Assembly (NCBI RefSeq): GCF_001573155.1
Contig: NZ_JRWG01000010.1
Span: 19,582-83,581 of the forward strand
Source of the DNA: Aequorivita aquimaris
Lineage (GTDB): Bacteria; Bacteroidota; Bacteroidia; Flavobacteriales; Flavobacteriaceae
DNA length: 64,000 bases
Reading direction: 5' to 3'
Shown: positions 7,529-16,381 of the stretch, piece by piece
How the letters are laid out: each line of letters opens with the position of its first letter
Position numbering within the stretch: the stretch's first letter is position 1
The notes under the pieces: model-generated
What the model saw: the letters and a program-made list of their open reading frames with translations, nothing else
Told to the model about the DNA's origin: nothing
Database searches by the model: none
Program-made: the position numbers and the translations under genes

Positions 7529-9067
7529 ATGGCAAACAACGACGATCAATTTAAAAAAGTAGTCTCCCACGCAAAGGAGTACGGTTATATTTTCGCCTCA
7601 AGTGAAATTTATGACGGATTAAGTGCTGTTTATGACTATGCTCAAAACGGTGTAGAATTAAAGAAAAATATTCGTGAATACTGGTGGCGCAGCATGGTAT
7701 ATATGCATCAAAATATTGTGGGAATAGATTCCGCAATCTTAATGCACCCCACTACGTGGAAGGCTTCTGGTCATGTTGATGCTTTCAACGACCCGTTGAT
7801 AGACAATAAGGACTCAAAAAAACGCTACCGCGCCGATGTGCTTATTGAAGATTATGCCGAAAAACTAAACCAAAAAGCCCAAAAGGAAATTGAGAAAGCC
7901 AAAGGCCGTTTTGGCGATAGTTTTGATGAAGCGCAATTTGTAGCTACAAATCCACGTGTTGTAAGATATCTTGAGGAACAGCGTACCGTTTTGGAACGTA
8001 TGGCACGCTCTCTTGAAAAGGAAGATTTGGCAGATGTAAAGGCTTTGATTGAAGAATTAGGTATTGCCGATCCCGAAACAGGTTCTAAAAACTGGACCGA
8101 GGTAAGGCAGTTCAATTTGATGTTTGGTACCAAATTGGGAGCTTCCGCTGAAAGTGCCATGGACCTTTACCTTCGCCCAGAAACGGCCCAAGGTATTTTC
8201 GTAAACTTTTTGAACGTTCAAAAAAGTGGAAGGATGAAGATTCCTTTCGGAATCGCACAGACCGGAAAAGCGTTCCGTAACGAAATTGTAGCACGGCAGT
8301 TTATCTTCCGTATGCGTGAGTTTGAACAGATGGAAATGCAATTTTTTGTACGTCCGGGCGAAGAGCTGAAATGGTATGAATACTGGAAAGAAACCCGATT
8401 AAAGTGGCACCTTTCGTTAGGTATGGGTGAAGAAAACTATCGTTTCCACGATCACGAAAAATTGGCGCATTACGCGAATGCCGCGGCAGATATTGAATTC
8501 AACTTTCCTTTCGGTTTCAAAGAATTGGAGGGAATCCATTCCCGCACCGATTTCGATTTAAAGGCACACGAAAAATTCTCTGGAAAAAAACTCCAATTCT
8601 TCGATCCGGAACTCAATGAAAGCTACGTACCCTACGTGGTTGAAACCTCAATAGGCCTTGACAGAATGTTCCTTGCCGTTTTGAGCAATTCGCTACAGGA
8701 TGAAACTTTGGAAGATGGAAGCGTGCGTACTGTTTTGAAACTTCCGGCTATTTTAGCACCCGTAAAAGCCGCCGTTTTACCTTTGGTGAAAAAGGACGGT
8801 CTGCCCGAAATTGCCCAAAAAATAATTGACGATCTGCAATGGGATTACAACGTAATCTATGACGAAAAAGATGCCGTGGGAAGACGCTACCGTCGCCAAG
8901 ACGCAGCTGGAACGCCATTCTGCATTACCGTGGACCATCAAACCATTGAAGACAATACCGTAACGATTCGCTATCGCGACACTATGGAACAGGAACGAAT
9001 CTCTATTGCAGCGATTTCAGAAAAAATGAAGGAAACCATTTCATTCAAACATTGGCTTTCCGAATAA
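7529..9067 (+). CDS. glyS: glycine--tRNA ligase (homodimeric type)
   Basis: Class II aminoacyl-tRNA synthetase that charges tRNA-Gly. Single-chain, alpha-2 type of 512 residues. It starts KKVVSHAKEYGYIFASSEIY; the motif-2 region contains GKAFRNEIVARQFIFRMREFEQME and the motif-3 region ETSIGLDRMFLAVL; the C-terminal anticodon-binding domain holds YRRQDAAGTPFCITVD. The frame is open further upstream, but family alignment and the promoter place the start at 7529 (MANNDDQF). A terminator follows at 9100-9131. Confidence 0.96.
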   Translation: MANNDDQFKKVVSHAKEYGYIFASSEIYDGLSAVYDYAQNGVELKKNIREYWWRSMVYMHQNIVGIDSAILMHPTTWKASGHVDAFNDPLIDNKDSKKRYRADVLIEDYAEKLNQKAQKEIEKAKGRFGDSFDEAQFVATNPRVVRYLEEQRTVLERMARSLEKEDLADVKALIEELGIADPETGSKNWTEVRQFNLMFGTKLGASAESAMDLYLRPETAQGIFVNFLNVQKSGRMKIPFGIAQTGKAFRNEIVARQFIFRMREFEQMEMQFFVRPGEELKWYEYWKETRLKWHLSLGMGEENYRFHDHEKLAHYANAAADIEFNFPFGFKELEGIHSRTDFDLKAHEKFSGKKLQFFDPELNESYVPYVVETSIGLDRMFLAVLSNSLQDETLEDGSVRTVLKLPAILAPVKAAVLPLVKKDGLPEIAQKIIDDLQWDYNVIYDEKDAVGRRYRRQDAAGTPFCITVDHQTIEDNTVTIRYRDTMEQERISIAAISEKMKETISFKHWLSE

Positions 9068-9099
9068 TTTTTTAAGTGGTTAATTCTATATTTCGAAGG

Positions 9100-9131
9100 A
9101 GGAGGATATTTGGTTATCCTCCTTTTTTTTG
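9100..9131 (+). terminator. intrinsic terminator of glyS
   Basis: AGGAGGATA (9100-9108) pairs perfectly with TATCCTCCT (9115-9123), loop TTTGGT, followed by eight T. Confidence 0.88.
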
Positions 9132-9139
9132 CTCCATAA

Positions 9140-9523
9140 TTATTCATCCCGATTTTTAATCTCGGTAATTTCAACCGGGGCGGCCTTTTCACAACGGTTC
9201 ATTCTACGAAGGCCATTAAATTTCACCCACACTGTTTGGTTGTCTCTTCTGAAATTTTCACTCAAATTAATGGGGTCTACATAATAAAAATCCTTTTCGT
9301 CTTCCTTTAACTGAATGGTGTATTCACAATCATCGGCCAAATCAGAGTACAAAATTCTGCCCGGCAAATAACCATCGGCTATCATTTGTGCCGCAAGCGC
9401 CTTTTTAGCTTCTATTTCTGCTGCACTATTGGTTTACATAGTTTGGGATTGGTTTTGTGAAGTTATGCAGGATAAAACAGTAAAACTTAGCAGTAATACC
9501 GAAAGTGAAATTTTAGACAACAT
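9140..9523 (-). pseudogene. small lipoprotein gene interrupted by an in-frame TAA
   Basis: Reading from ATG at 9523-9521, the first 29 codons give a lipoprotein signal peptide (MLSKISLSVLLLSFTVLSC, lipid-attachment Cys at 19). Codon 30 is TAA (9436-9434). The same frame then continues for 97 more codons with normal amino-acid composition (DCEYTIQL, VDPINLSENF, VWVKFNGLRR) to a TGA/TAA-type stop at 9140. The whole unit would be a 127-residue exported lipoprotein. I know of no function. The TAA is one substitution away from CAA, AAA or GAA. A shorter product starting at an internal ATG (9385) is possible but would lack the export signal. Confidence 0.7.
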
Positions 9524-9561
9524 TCTTTATGATTTTTAAGTGATGTATGAAGATACAAAAA

Positions 9562-12500
9562 TTAAAAATAGGCCCGCAACTGAATACTTCCCGTATGAAC
9601 CGTTTTTGTGGTCTCACTTTTTCTGCCGAAATAGGAAAGATTGGCATCCAAATATTTAGTTATTCGTTTTTGAAAAAGCAAGCGCCATGTAAAATTAGTG
9701 CCGGGTTGCAAGCCTTCCAACATTTGGTATGCCACTGGCGAAAAAGGACTGCCCTCAAATTTATTATCGATATAATTGAATTCCCCATTTATCGAAATTT
9801 TTTCAGCGTTGGTATATGCGAAAGAAAAACCTACTGTTTGCTGGTTCAACTTTTCCATCTCGCCCAATTGGTTGTCTTGGTTGGCAAATTCATAAAAAAC
9901 ATCAAATCGCGTTTGCTGGCTCAATAAATAGGAAATTTTTGGATTGAATTCATAGGAATCGAGACGGTAATTTCTATTGGCAAAATTTTCCGAAAGGCTT
10001 TCATTGCTGCCCGTTGCGCCCTTTAAATTCAACAACCAGCTTTCCCAAAATTTATGGTTGAAGTTAAACTGATGGCTTTTCAAATTATTTCGCTGTAAAC
10101 CCACAGCGAGCAGATTATCTGCCGAAGTAGATATAAAAGTATAGCTTGTAGTGAAATGCTGTTTTCCTCGGTTAAAAAATAAAGCGTTGCGAAAATTCAG
10201 CGTAAGCCCCAATTGGTCATCGCCGCCATCTTCAAATGGGTTAATGTTGAAACCGTCATTTTTCCGCTTTACTTTTCGGTCCAAAACATAGGAAGTCTGA
10301 TTGTAAAAATGTGAAAGTACCTTTTTAAAGCCTTCTTTATTTGACCAGTTTTGTGGATTCAACGTAAGGATTTGACTGAACTTATTCTGCCTAATCTTCA
10401 AAAAAACCTGATTGGGAAGCAACACCCGAATATATTCGGCTTGGTCCTGAAACTGCGCCACTTCAAATTCCTCCAATTCCTGAATGCCGTTGTTGTTGTA
10501 ATCAATCCAAGTGTAAACGCCCTGCCCCGGCTCAGTTTTTACATAGGTAAATTCCTGCTGCGGAATCACCCCATTGTTGGACTCCAATGCGGTATTTAAA
10601 CGGATTCCGCCGTCAAACAACGCTTGGTTGTAAATAATGCGCGAGTTGAGCGAACGTTCGGTCTCCCGCTTGTCGATGGTTACGGGCAGCGTATCGTTTG
10701 GGTCAATACCCGTTCCCGAATTGGGTTCGTATTTCAGCGTTCTATAATTTGCAAAGGCCGAAAGCTGCGTGTTTTCAGTATTTATAAGTCGAGACTTTAA
10801 ATAATATGTATTTGAAGAATTCACTTTTTGAAGCACATTATTGCGAACACTATCATTAACCCGAAATTGATAACCGGCCTCAACAAAAACTTTAGTACTA
10901 TCACCAATGCCGGAAAAAGCCTCAAATGCCGCAAATTTTTGACTTATGGGCGAAATACTATCGCGCGTTACATCTTTTATTTGGTTGTCTTCCAAAGCCA
11001 CTTTACCGCCTACCCAAGCTTTTTTGAAGGAATAAGTTGATGTGTTGTTCAACCTGAAAAATTTTGAGGAAATAGAATCTGCTTTGCTGTTTAGAAAGCT
11101 TCCATAGGTCTGCAACCTTAATTTTTTCAGTTTTATTTCTGAAGCGATTACGTGCCGTGTACCATTGAAATTTTCAGAAAAATTCAAATTTTGGAATTCG
11201 TAGCGTCCACCTCCAATTTTTGGATGTGAAACCTCAACTCCTGAAATCACAAAACTTTGGTTGCCCATAGGGTTGATAAGGTTCCAATCGCGGTTGAATT
11301 CAATATTGTAAAGCCTTTCAATGGTTCTAAAATCTTTTTGAACAAAATCCAAGGAACCGAAGCCATCAATTTTTAAAGTATCGGCCGTGGTCAACAACCG
11401 TTGTTTAAAAGCCAGTCTTCCAGCGAAACCATCATTATTGTTATCATCAATATCACTAAAAAGGTTGAGGTCGTTTTGGCTGCCCGCAACCTCAAAATCG
11501 ATACGCGTCTTTTCCGAAGGGTGAAAGCTTCCGTTTACCCCGCCCACCTGCAATTTTACGGGAGCGTTCAGCCGAATAACCGGCGCATAATTGCCCTGCT
11601 GAATACCGTCTACGGGCGCTACATATTCAAAAATTCGGCTGATGGCGTTAGTCTCACTAATCACATAATCGCCGTTATTGGGGCCCACCAATGAAAACCG
11701 CACACTGAAAAGTTCATCATCTGGATTGCTTGAAAAAACGAAAACTTCTTCACCGTTAACAATTTCCTTTTTATAGAGAATTTTATTTTCGGAATAGGTG
11801 TCGGGCACTGCCGAAGGCGCATTCATCAGCTCCCGATCATCACCGGCGGCCTGTAAAATAGCCACTTGTTCCTCGGAAAGATTTTGTTGCAAGGGTTGAT
11901 TTTTGGCATCATTTTCAGAATATACGTACACGCCCAAATCCAAATTTTCACTGGTATAATTCCCACCGCCGTAGCCGATGAAACGGGTGTAGCTTCTATC
12001 GGTATATTGATATTCCACCGAAATACGCATATTGCTGGTTATGGGGTATGTTGGGTTGAATTTTATTTCCCCAGCGTTATAATCAATAATATAATCTTCG
12101 TTTTCACCACGTTGCAAAAGCAATCCATTTACATAAACCCTTTCGCTACCCGAAACGACCAAAATGTAAAGTTCGCCATTGGGACCGACCAATTTATAGG
12201 GCCCTTGATTACCTTCCTGCCCAACAAATTCACTTTTTGAAAATACGCCGCGCACCAAAGCGCCGGAAGCAAAAGCTGAAATTTTGGAACCGTCTTCGTT
12301 GTTAAAAGTTCCGCCAAGCGAGATTCCCTGTACTTTTTTTGTAAATCGGCCGAAATAACTATTGCTATTCTGCAAGTCAATATCACCAGCGCGGATGTTC
12401 CAGTTTTCGCCAAAAAGTTCGATGAAAATTTGGTCAAACTCATTCAAACTTTGGGAATAGCCGCCTTCCTGTGTGGGAATATTGGCGTCCTGAATTGATG

Positions 12501-13026
12501 CCCGAATGGAAACCTTTTCGCTCAATTTTCCTATAATTTGAAGATCGAGTTCGCTGTTCACCACCGCATTTTGATTGTTGCCAATAGTAATGCCGCGCGA
12601 AATGCTACCGGAAGTATTCAACCCGTCAAAAGGTGTAAATGTATTTTTAGTATTACTTTCGTCCAAAGAGTACAGCTTCTCTATTTGGCCCGTATTTTCC
12701 ACAATAATTTTTGAATCGAGGGCGAAATATTCCCGCGTTAAAAATTCCGGATACTGCAAATATTGAATGGTGATTGAATCGTTTTGTTGCTGCAATTCTT
12801 CAGAAAAAATAATAGTTCCTTTTTTGAAATCTATCCGATAACTGAAAGGATCGGGTGAGTTTCCTTCTCTATCAAGAATCACGAAACGTTTTGGGTTGAT
12901 GCCCGCGCTGTCCAAAACCACGGTATCCCTTAAAGCAACTTTTTTCACTTTATAGTTGGAAGTAATATCCTGCGCATAGCCAGCAGCCACAATAAAAAAA
13001 AGAAAAACAGACAGGTATAACTTCAT
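9562..13026 (-). CDS. very large outer-membrane beta-rich protein, function unknown
   Basis: Protein of 1154 residues with a signal peptide (MKLYLSVFLFFIVAAGYAQ, cleavage after the AQ). There is no lipobox. The N-terminal 130 residues are Ig-like, then comes a long series of alternating beta strands with aromatic residues (for example INGEFNYIDNKF, TNFTWRLLFQKRI) and the C-terminus ends RAYF with a terminal aromatic, as in outer-membrane barrels. Repeated glycine/asparagine turns and an EF-like YTWIDYNNNGIQELEEFE segment near residue 835 are visible. Bacteroidota carry conserved proteins of this type beside the xth region, but I cannot name the family. The open frame begins six bases earlier with TTG; I chose the ATG at 13026. 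Confidence 0.75.
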   Translation of the reverse strand: MKLYLSVFLFFIVAAGYAQDITSNYKVKKVALRDTVVLDSAGINPKRFVILDREGNSPDPFSYRIDFKKGTIIFSEELQQQNDSITIQYLQYPEFLTREYFALDSKIIVENTGQIEKLYSLDESNTKNTFTPFDGLNTSGSISRGITIGNNQNAVVNSELDLQIIGKLSEKVSIRASIQDANIPTQEGGYSQSLNEFDQIFIELFGENWNIRAGDIDLQNSNSYFGRFTKKVQGISLGGTFNNEDGSKISAFASGALVRGVFSKSEFVGQEGNQGPYKLVGPNGELYILVVSGSERVYVNGLLLQRGENEDYIIDYNAGEIKFNPTYPITSNMRISVEYQYTDRSYTRFIGYGGGNYTSENLDLGVYVYSENDAKNQPLQQNLSEEQVAILQAAGDDRELMNAPSAVPDTYSENKILYKKEIVNGEEVFVFSSNPDDELFSVRFSLVGPNNGDYVISETNAISRIFEYVAPVDGIQQGNYAPVIRLNAPVKLQVGGVNGSFHPSEKTRIDFEVAGSQNDLNLFSDIDDNNNDGFAGRLAFKQRLLTTADTLKIDGFGSLDFVQKDFRTIERLYNIEFNRDWNLINPMGNQSFVISGVEVSHPKIGGGRYEFQNLNFSENFNGTRHVIASEIKLKKLRLQTYGSFLNSKADSISSKFFRLNNTSTYSFKKAWVGGKVALEDNQIKDVTRDSISPISQKFAAFEAFSGIGDSTKVFVEAGYQFRVNDSVRNNVLQKVNSSNTYYLKSRLINTENTQLSAFANYRTLKYEPNSGTGIDPNDTLPVTIDKRETERSLNSRIIYNQALFDGGIRLNTALESNNGVIPQQEFTYVKTEPGQGVYTWIDYNNNGIQELEEFEVAQFQDQAEYIRVLLPNQVFLKIRQNKFSQILTLNPQNWSNKEGFKKVLSHFYNQTSYVLDRKVKRKNDGFNINPFEDGGDDQLGLTLNFRNALFFNRGKQHFTTSYTFISTSADNLLAVGLQRNNLKSHQFNFNHKFWESWLLNLKGATGSNESLSENFANRNYRLDSYEFNPKISYLLSQQTRFDVFYEFANQDNQLGEMEKLNQQTVGFSFAYTNAEKISINGEFNYIDNKFEGSPFSPVAYQMLEGLQPGTNFTWRLLFQKRITKYLDANLSYFGRKSETTKTVHTGSIQLRAYF

Positions 13027-13150
13027 TACCAATATAACTTAATGTAGCCGATTATATTTTGTGAATATATTATGAAAATCTTTACGGGCGTGGGCTGTGT
13101 AAAAATACAATGTTAATTAACTTAGTGGCCTTTAATAAACGCTACTTACA

Positions 13151-13921
13151 ATGAAAATCATTTCATACAACGTAAACGGAATTCGCGCCGCGATGCGCAA
13201 AGGTTTTATCGATTGGTTGAAAGCTGCAAACCCAGATGTTATATGCCTTCAGGAAACCAAAGCCAATTTTGACCAAGTGGAAATCGACGAAATTGAAAAG
13301 GCCGGCTATCCGTATCATTATTGGTACAGTGCCGTAAAAAAGGGTTACAGTGGAGTGGCGATCCTTTCAAAAATAAAACCGAACCATATAGAATACGGCA
13401 CCGGCATTGAATATATGGACGCCGAAGGAAGAAACATCCGCGTAGATTTTGACGATGTTTCGGTGATGAGCCTGTATTTGCCAAGCGGCACAAACATTGC
13501 CCGTTTGGAGCACAAGTTTACGTATATGGCCGATTTTCAGAAATATATTGACAAGCTGAAAAAGGAAATTCCAAACTTGGTAATCTGTGGCGATTACAAT
13601 ATCTGCCACGAAGCCATTGACATTCACGACCCCGTTCGAAATAAAAACGTTTCCGGTTTTTTACCCGTGGAGAGAAAATGGCTGGACGGATTTATGAAAA
13701 GTGGGTTTATTGACAGTTTCCGCCATTTCAACAAAGAGCCGCACAATTATACCTGGTGGAGCTACCGCGCCAATGCCCGTAACAACAACAAAGGTTGGCG
13801 GATAGATTACAATTTGGTTTCGGAAGCATTATTGGATAATTTGAAGCGCGCCGTAATCTTGCCCGATGCCATGCACAGCGACCATTGCCCGCATTTGGTG
13901 GAACTTGAATTTGAAAAATGA
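13151..13921 (+). CDS. xth: exodeoxyribonuclease III
   Basis: Apurinic/apyrimidinic endonuclease and 3'-5' exonuclease of base-excision repair, 256 residues. EEP-fold residues are visible: the SYNVNGIRA start with N7, E35 in CLQETK, GDYNICHEAID near 147-157, and SDHCPHLVELEF at the C-terminus with the catalytic Asp-His pair. Its stop overlaps the start of the next gene by 4 bp (ATGA), so the two are translationally coupled. Confidence 0.94.
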   Translation: MKIISYNVNGIRAAMRKGFIDWLKAANPDVICLQETKANFDQVEIDEIEKAGYPYHYWYSAVKKGYSGVAILSKIKPNHIEYGTGIEYMDAEGRNIRVDFDDVSVMSLYLPSGTNIARLEHKFTYMADFQKYIDKLKKEIPNLVICGDYNICHEAIDIHDPVRNKNVSGFLPVERKWLDGFMKSGFIDSFRHFNKEPHNYTWWSYRANARNNNKGWRIDYNLVSEALLDNLKRAVILPDAMHSDHCPHLVELEFEK

Positions 13922-14955
13922 AATATAAAATTCTCCCCAATACTAATCTAAAAATCAGCAAACTCTGTCTTGGCACCATGACCTGGGGTCAACAAAACAC
14001 AGAAGCTGAAGCCCACGAACAGCTCAATTTCGCCATTGAAAAAGGCATCAATTTTATTGACTGTGCTGAAATGTATCCCGTGCCCGCAAACCCAAAAACA
14101 CAGGGAAGAACGGAAACTTATATTGGTAATTGGCTTGCAAAAAAGAAGAATCGCGAAGAGTTAGTTATCACTTCAAAGATTGCAGGGCCCAGCCGATCAA
14201 TGGACCACATTCGACAACCGTTGGATTTCAGCAAAAAATCTTTGGAGGATGCGATTGATAAAAGTCTGAAACGTTTGCAAACAGATTATATCGATTTGTA
14301 CCAGTTACATTGGCCGGAGCGCAATACCAATTATTTTGGGCAGCGTGATTATACCCATAAACAAGATGAAAGTTGGAGCGATAATTTTGGTGTAGTTTTA
14401 AATGATTTGGAAGGTTTTGTAAAAGTAGGAAAAATCCGCCACATCGGACTTTCAAACGAAACCCCTTACGGAGTTATGCGCTGTATGGAAGAATCGCGAA
14501 AAGGAAAGTTGAAAATTGTTTCAGTTCAAAATCCTTATAATTTGGTAAATCGGAAAGATGAAATAGGTTTAAGTGAAATACTTCAGCGGGAAAATATTGG
14601 GTATTTGCCCTATTCGCCCTTGGGTTTTGGAACGCTCAGTGGAAAATATTTGGATGGAAGTGCTGATGAAAATTCACGGATTAACCAATTCAAACAATAC
14701 ACGCGCTACAGCAGCAAACCCGCAGTGGATGCTACCGAGAAATATTTTGAAATCGCCAAAAAGCACAACCTCCGTTTTGCACAGCTGGCACTGGCTTTTA
14801 TTCTTCAAAAGAAATTTGTAACCGCGCCAATTATTGGCGCCACTTCCATCGAGCAACTTTCAGAAAATATTGAAAGCATTAATATTTCGCTTTCGAAAGA
14901 AATTTTAAAGGAGATTGATGCCATCCACAACCAAATTCCGAATCCAGCGCCTTAA
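13918..14955 (+). CDS. aldo/keto reductase (Tas-like)
   Basis: NADPH-dependent (beta/alpha)8 oxidoreductase of 345 residues. The catalytic tetrad is visible: D48 and Y53 in FIDCAEMYPV, K87 in LVITSKIAG and H131 in YQLHWPERN. The insertion after H131 (NTNYFGQRDYTHK) is typical of the Tas subgroup of E. coli. The real substrate is unknown. The start overlaps xth by 4 bp. The stop overlaps the end of the convergent acyl-CoA dehydrogenase gene by 4 bp. Confidence 0.9.
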   Translation: MKYKILPNTNLKISKLCLGTMTWGQQNTEAEAHEQLNFAIEKGINFIDCAEMYPVPANPKTQGRTETYIGNWLAKKKNREELVITSKIAGPSRSMDHIRQPLDFSKKSLEDAIDKSLKRLQTDYIDLYQLHWPERNTNYFGQRDYTHKQDESWSDNFGVVLNDLEGFVKVGKIRHIGLSNETPYGVMRCMEESRKGKLKIVSVQNPYNLVNRKDEIGLSEILQRENIGYLPYSPLGFGTLSGKYLDGSADENSRINQFKQYTRYSSKPAVDATEKYFEIAKKHNLRFAQLALAFILQKKFVTAPIIGATSIEQLSENIESINISLSKEILKEIDAIHNQIPNPAP

Positions 14956-16316
14956 ACAAATGCGCTATAACCCGTAATAGCACGACCAACAATCAACGAG
15001 TTGATTTCTTTAGTGCCCTCGTAACTGTATATTGCTTCAGCGTCTGCAACAAAACGGGCTACATCGTATTCCAAGAGTATTCCGTTGCCGCCCATAACCT
15101 CTCGGGCTTGGCTTACCACATCGCGGGTTCGCATACTGCAGAAAACCTTTGCCAAAGAAGCGTGTTCGTCGGTCAGCAAACCTTCATCCTGCAATTCGGA
15201 AAGACGAAAACACAAGGTTTGCATCGCTGTAAGATTGGAAACCATTTCCACTAAATGGTTTTGAACCAACTGGTAGGAGGCAATCGGTTTTCCGAACTGT
15301 TCGCGTTTTTTGGTGTATTTCAGCGCGGCTTCATAAGCGCCTCTTGCGCAGCCCACGGCCTGCCAGGCTACTCCGGCCCGCGTCATTCGCAGTACTTTGG
15401 CGGTATCTTTAAAAGAATCGCATTTTTGAAGTCGGTCGCTTTCGGGAATTCTGCAATCCGTCATTGTAATCAAAGCATTTTGCACCGTGCGGAGCGCCAT
15501 TTTGTTTTCAATCTTTTCGGCCTTAAAACCCGGATTTCCTTTTCGAACCAAAAACCCTTTTACTTGGTCGGAAGCTTCGTCGCGCGCCCAAATTATTGTA
15601 ACATCTGCGAATGTTGCATTCCCAATCCATTTTTTCTGTCCGTTTAAAACCCATTCGTCGCCTTCCTGTCTGCACGTAGTTCCCAAACCTCCCGCTACGG
15701 CAGAACCCACGTCGGGTTCGGTAAGCCCGAAGGCACCGATTAGTTCCATTTTTGCCATTTTAGGCAGCCATTCCTGTTTTTGCTCCTCACTTCCGCAGAT
15801 GTAGATGGAACCCATAGCCAAGCCGCTGTGTACGCCAAAAAAGGTAGAAATAGAAACATCGACCCGCGCCAATTCCATCGCGATAATGCCTTCCATAACG
15901 TAGGTTTCGTAAGGTGTGCCGTAGCCTTCATAGGTAAGGCCGCAAATGTTCAGTTCTGCCATTTTTGGAATAATCTGAAAGGGAAATTCGGCTTTATTCC
16001 AATATTCATTTGCAATCGGCTTTATTTCGTCCTCCATAAAATTTCGCACTTTTATCTGAAGTTCGCGTTGTTGCGGAGTAAGTTTTAGCGCCATATCATA
16101 AAAATCGCCATCAATGGGCGGCAGTTTGTGTTGCCCCTTTTTTCCGCCTTTGTGTTTCAGCATTCGCATCAAACCCGCAAGTTGCCGATCGTCGAGTTCG
16201 CCCACGGTTTTCATAATTTCAGAAAGATCTACTTTTTGCGAAAGTTTCCCCAGCGCATCCAGATCGATATCCTGCATTAAGCTTATAGTCTGTTTTATTT
16301 TTGAAAAGAAGGACAT
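14952..16316 (-). CDS. acyl-CoA dehydrogenase, glutaryl-CoA-dehydrogenase-like, with N-terminal extension
   Basis: FAD-dependent acyl-CoA dehydrogenase of 454 residues. The FAD-binding segment GAFGLTEPDVGSAVAGG, the central GQKKWIGNATFADV, and the catalytic Glu region SYEGTKEINSLIVGRAITG are present; Glu at this place together with the RAITG ending resembles glutaryl-CoA dehydrogenase. A 70-residue, charged helical N-terminal part (MSFFSKIKQTISLMQDIDLD...) precedes the usual domain. The frame is also open from an ATG at 16352, but a TATCTTTA box at 16348-16341 favours the start at 16316. Substrate and any decarboxylation are inference. It lies downstream of the M23 and radA genes on the same strand. 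Confidence 0.86.
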   Translation of the reverse strand: MSFFSKIKQTISLMQDIDLDALGKLSQKVDLSEIMKTVGELDDRQLAGLMRMLKHKGGKKGQHKLPPIDGDFYDMALKLTPQQRELQIKVRNFMEDEIKPIANEYWNKAEFPFQIIPKMAELNICGLTYEGYGTPYETYVMEGIIAMELARVDVSISTFFGVHSGLAMGSIYICGSEEQKQEWLPKMAKMELIGAFGLTEPDVGSAVAGGLGTTCRQEGDEWVLNGQKKWIGNATFADVTIIWARDEASDQVKGFLVRKGNPGFKAEKIENKMALRTVQNALITMTDCRIPESDRLQKCDSFKDTAKVLRMTRAGVAWQAVGCARGAYEAALKYTKKREQFGKPIASYQLVQNHLVEMVSNLTAMQTLCFRLSELQDEGLLTDEHASLAKVFCSMRTRDVVSQAREVMGGNGILLEYDVARFVADAEAIYSYEGTKEINSLIVGRAITGYSAFV

Positions 16317-16381
16317 AGTGGTTTTTTTAGAATTGACTTCTAAAGATACCATTATGCGGTTTTCTTAAGGCTAAAAAAAAG

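Noticed and set aside
11400..12240. Several forward frames of 97-124 codons opposite the large outer-membrane protein
   Set aside because: They are antisense to a continuous 1154-codon frame with signal peptide and barrel pattern.
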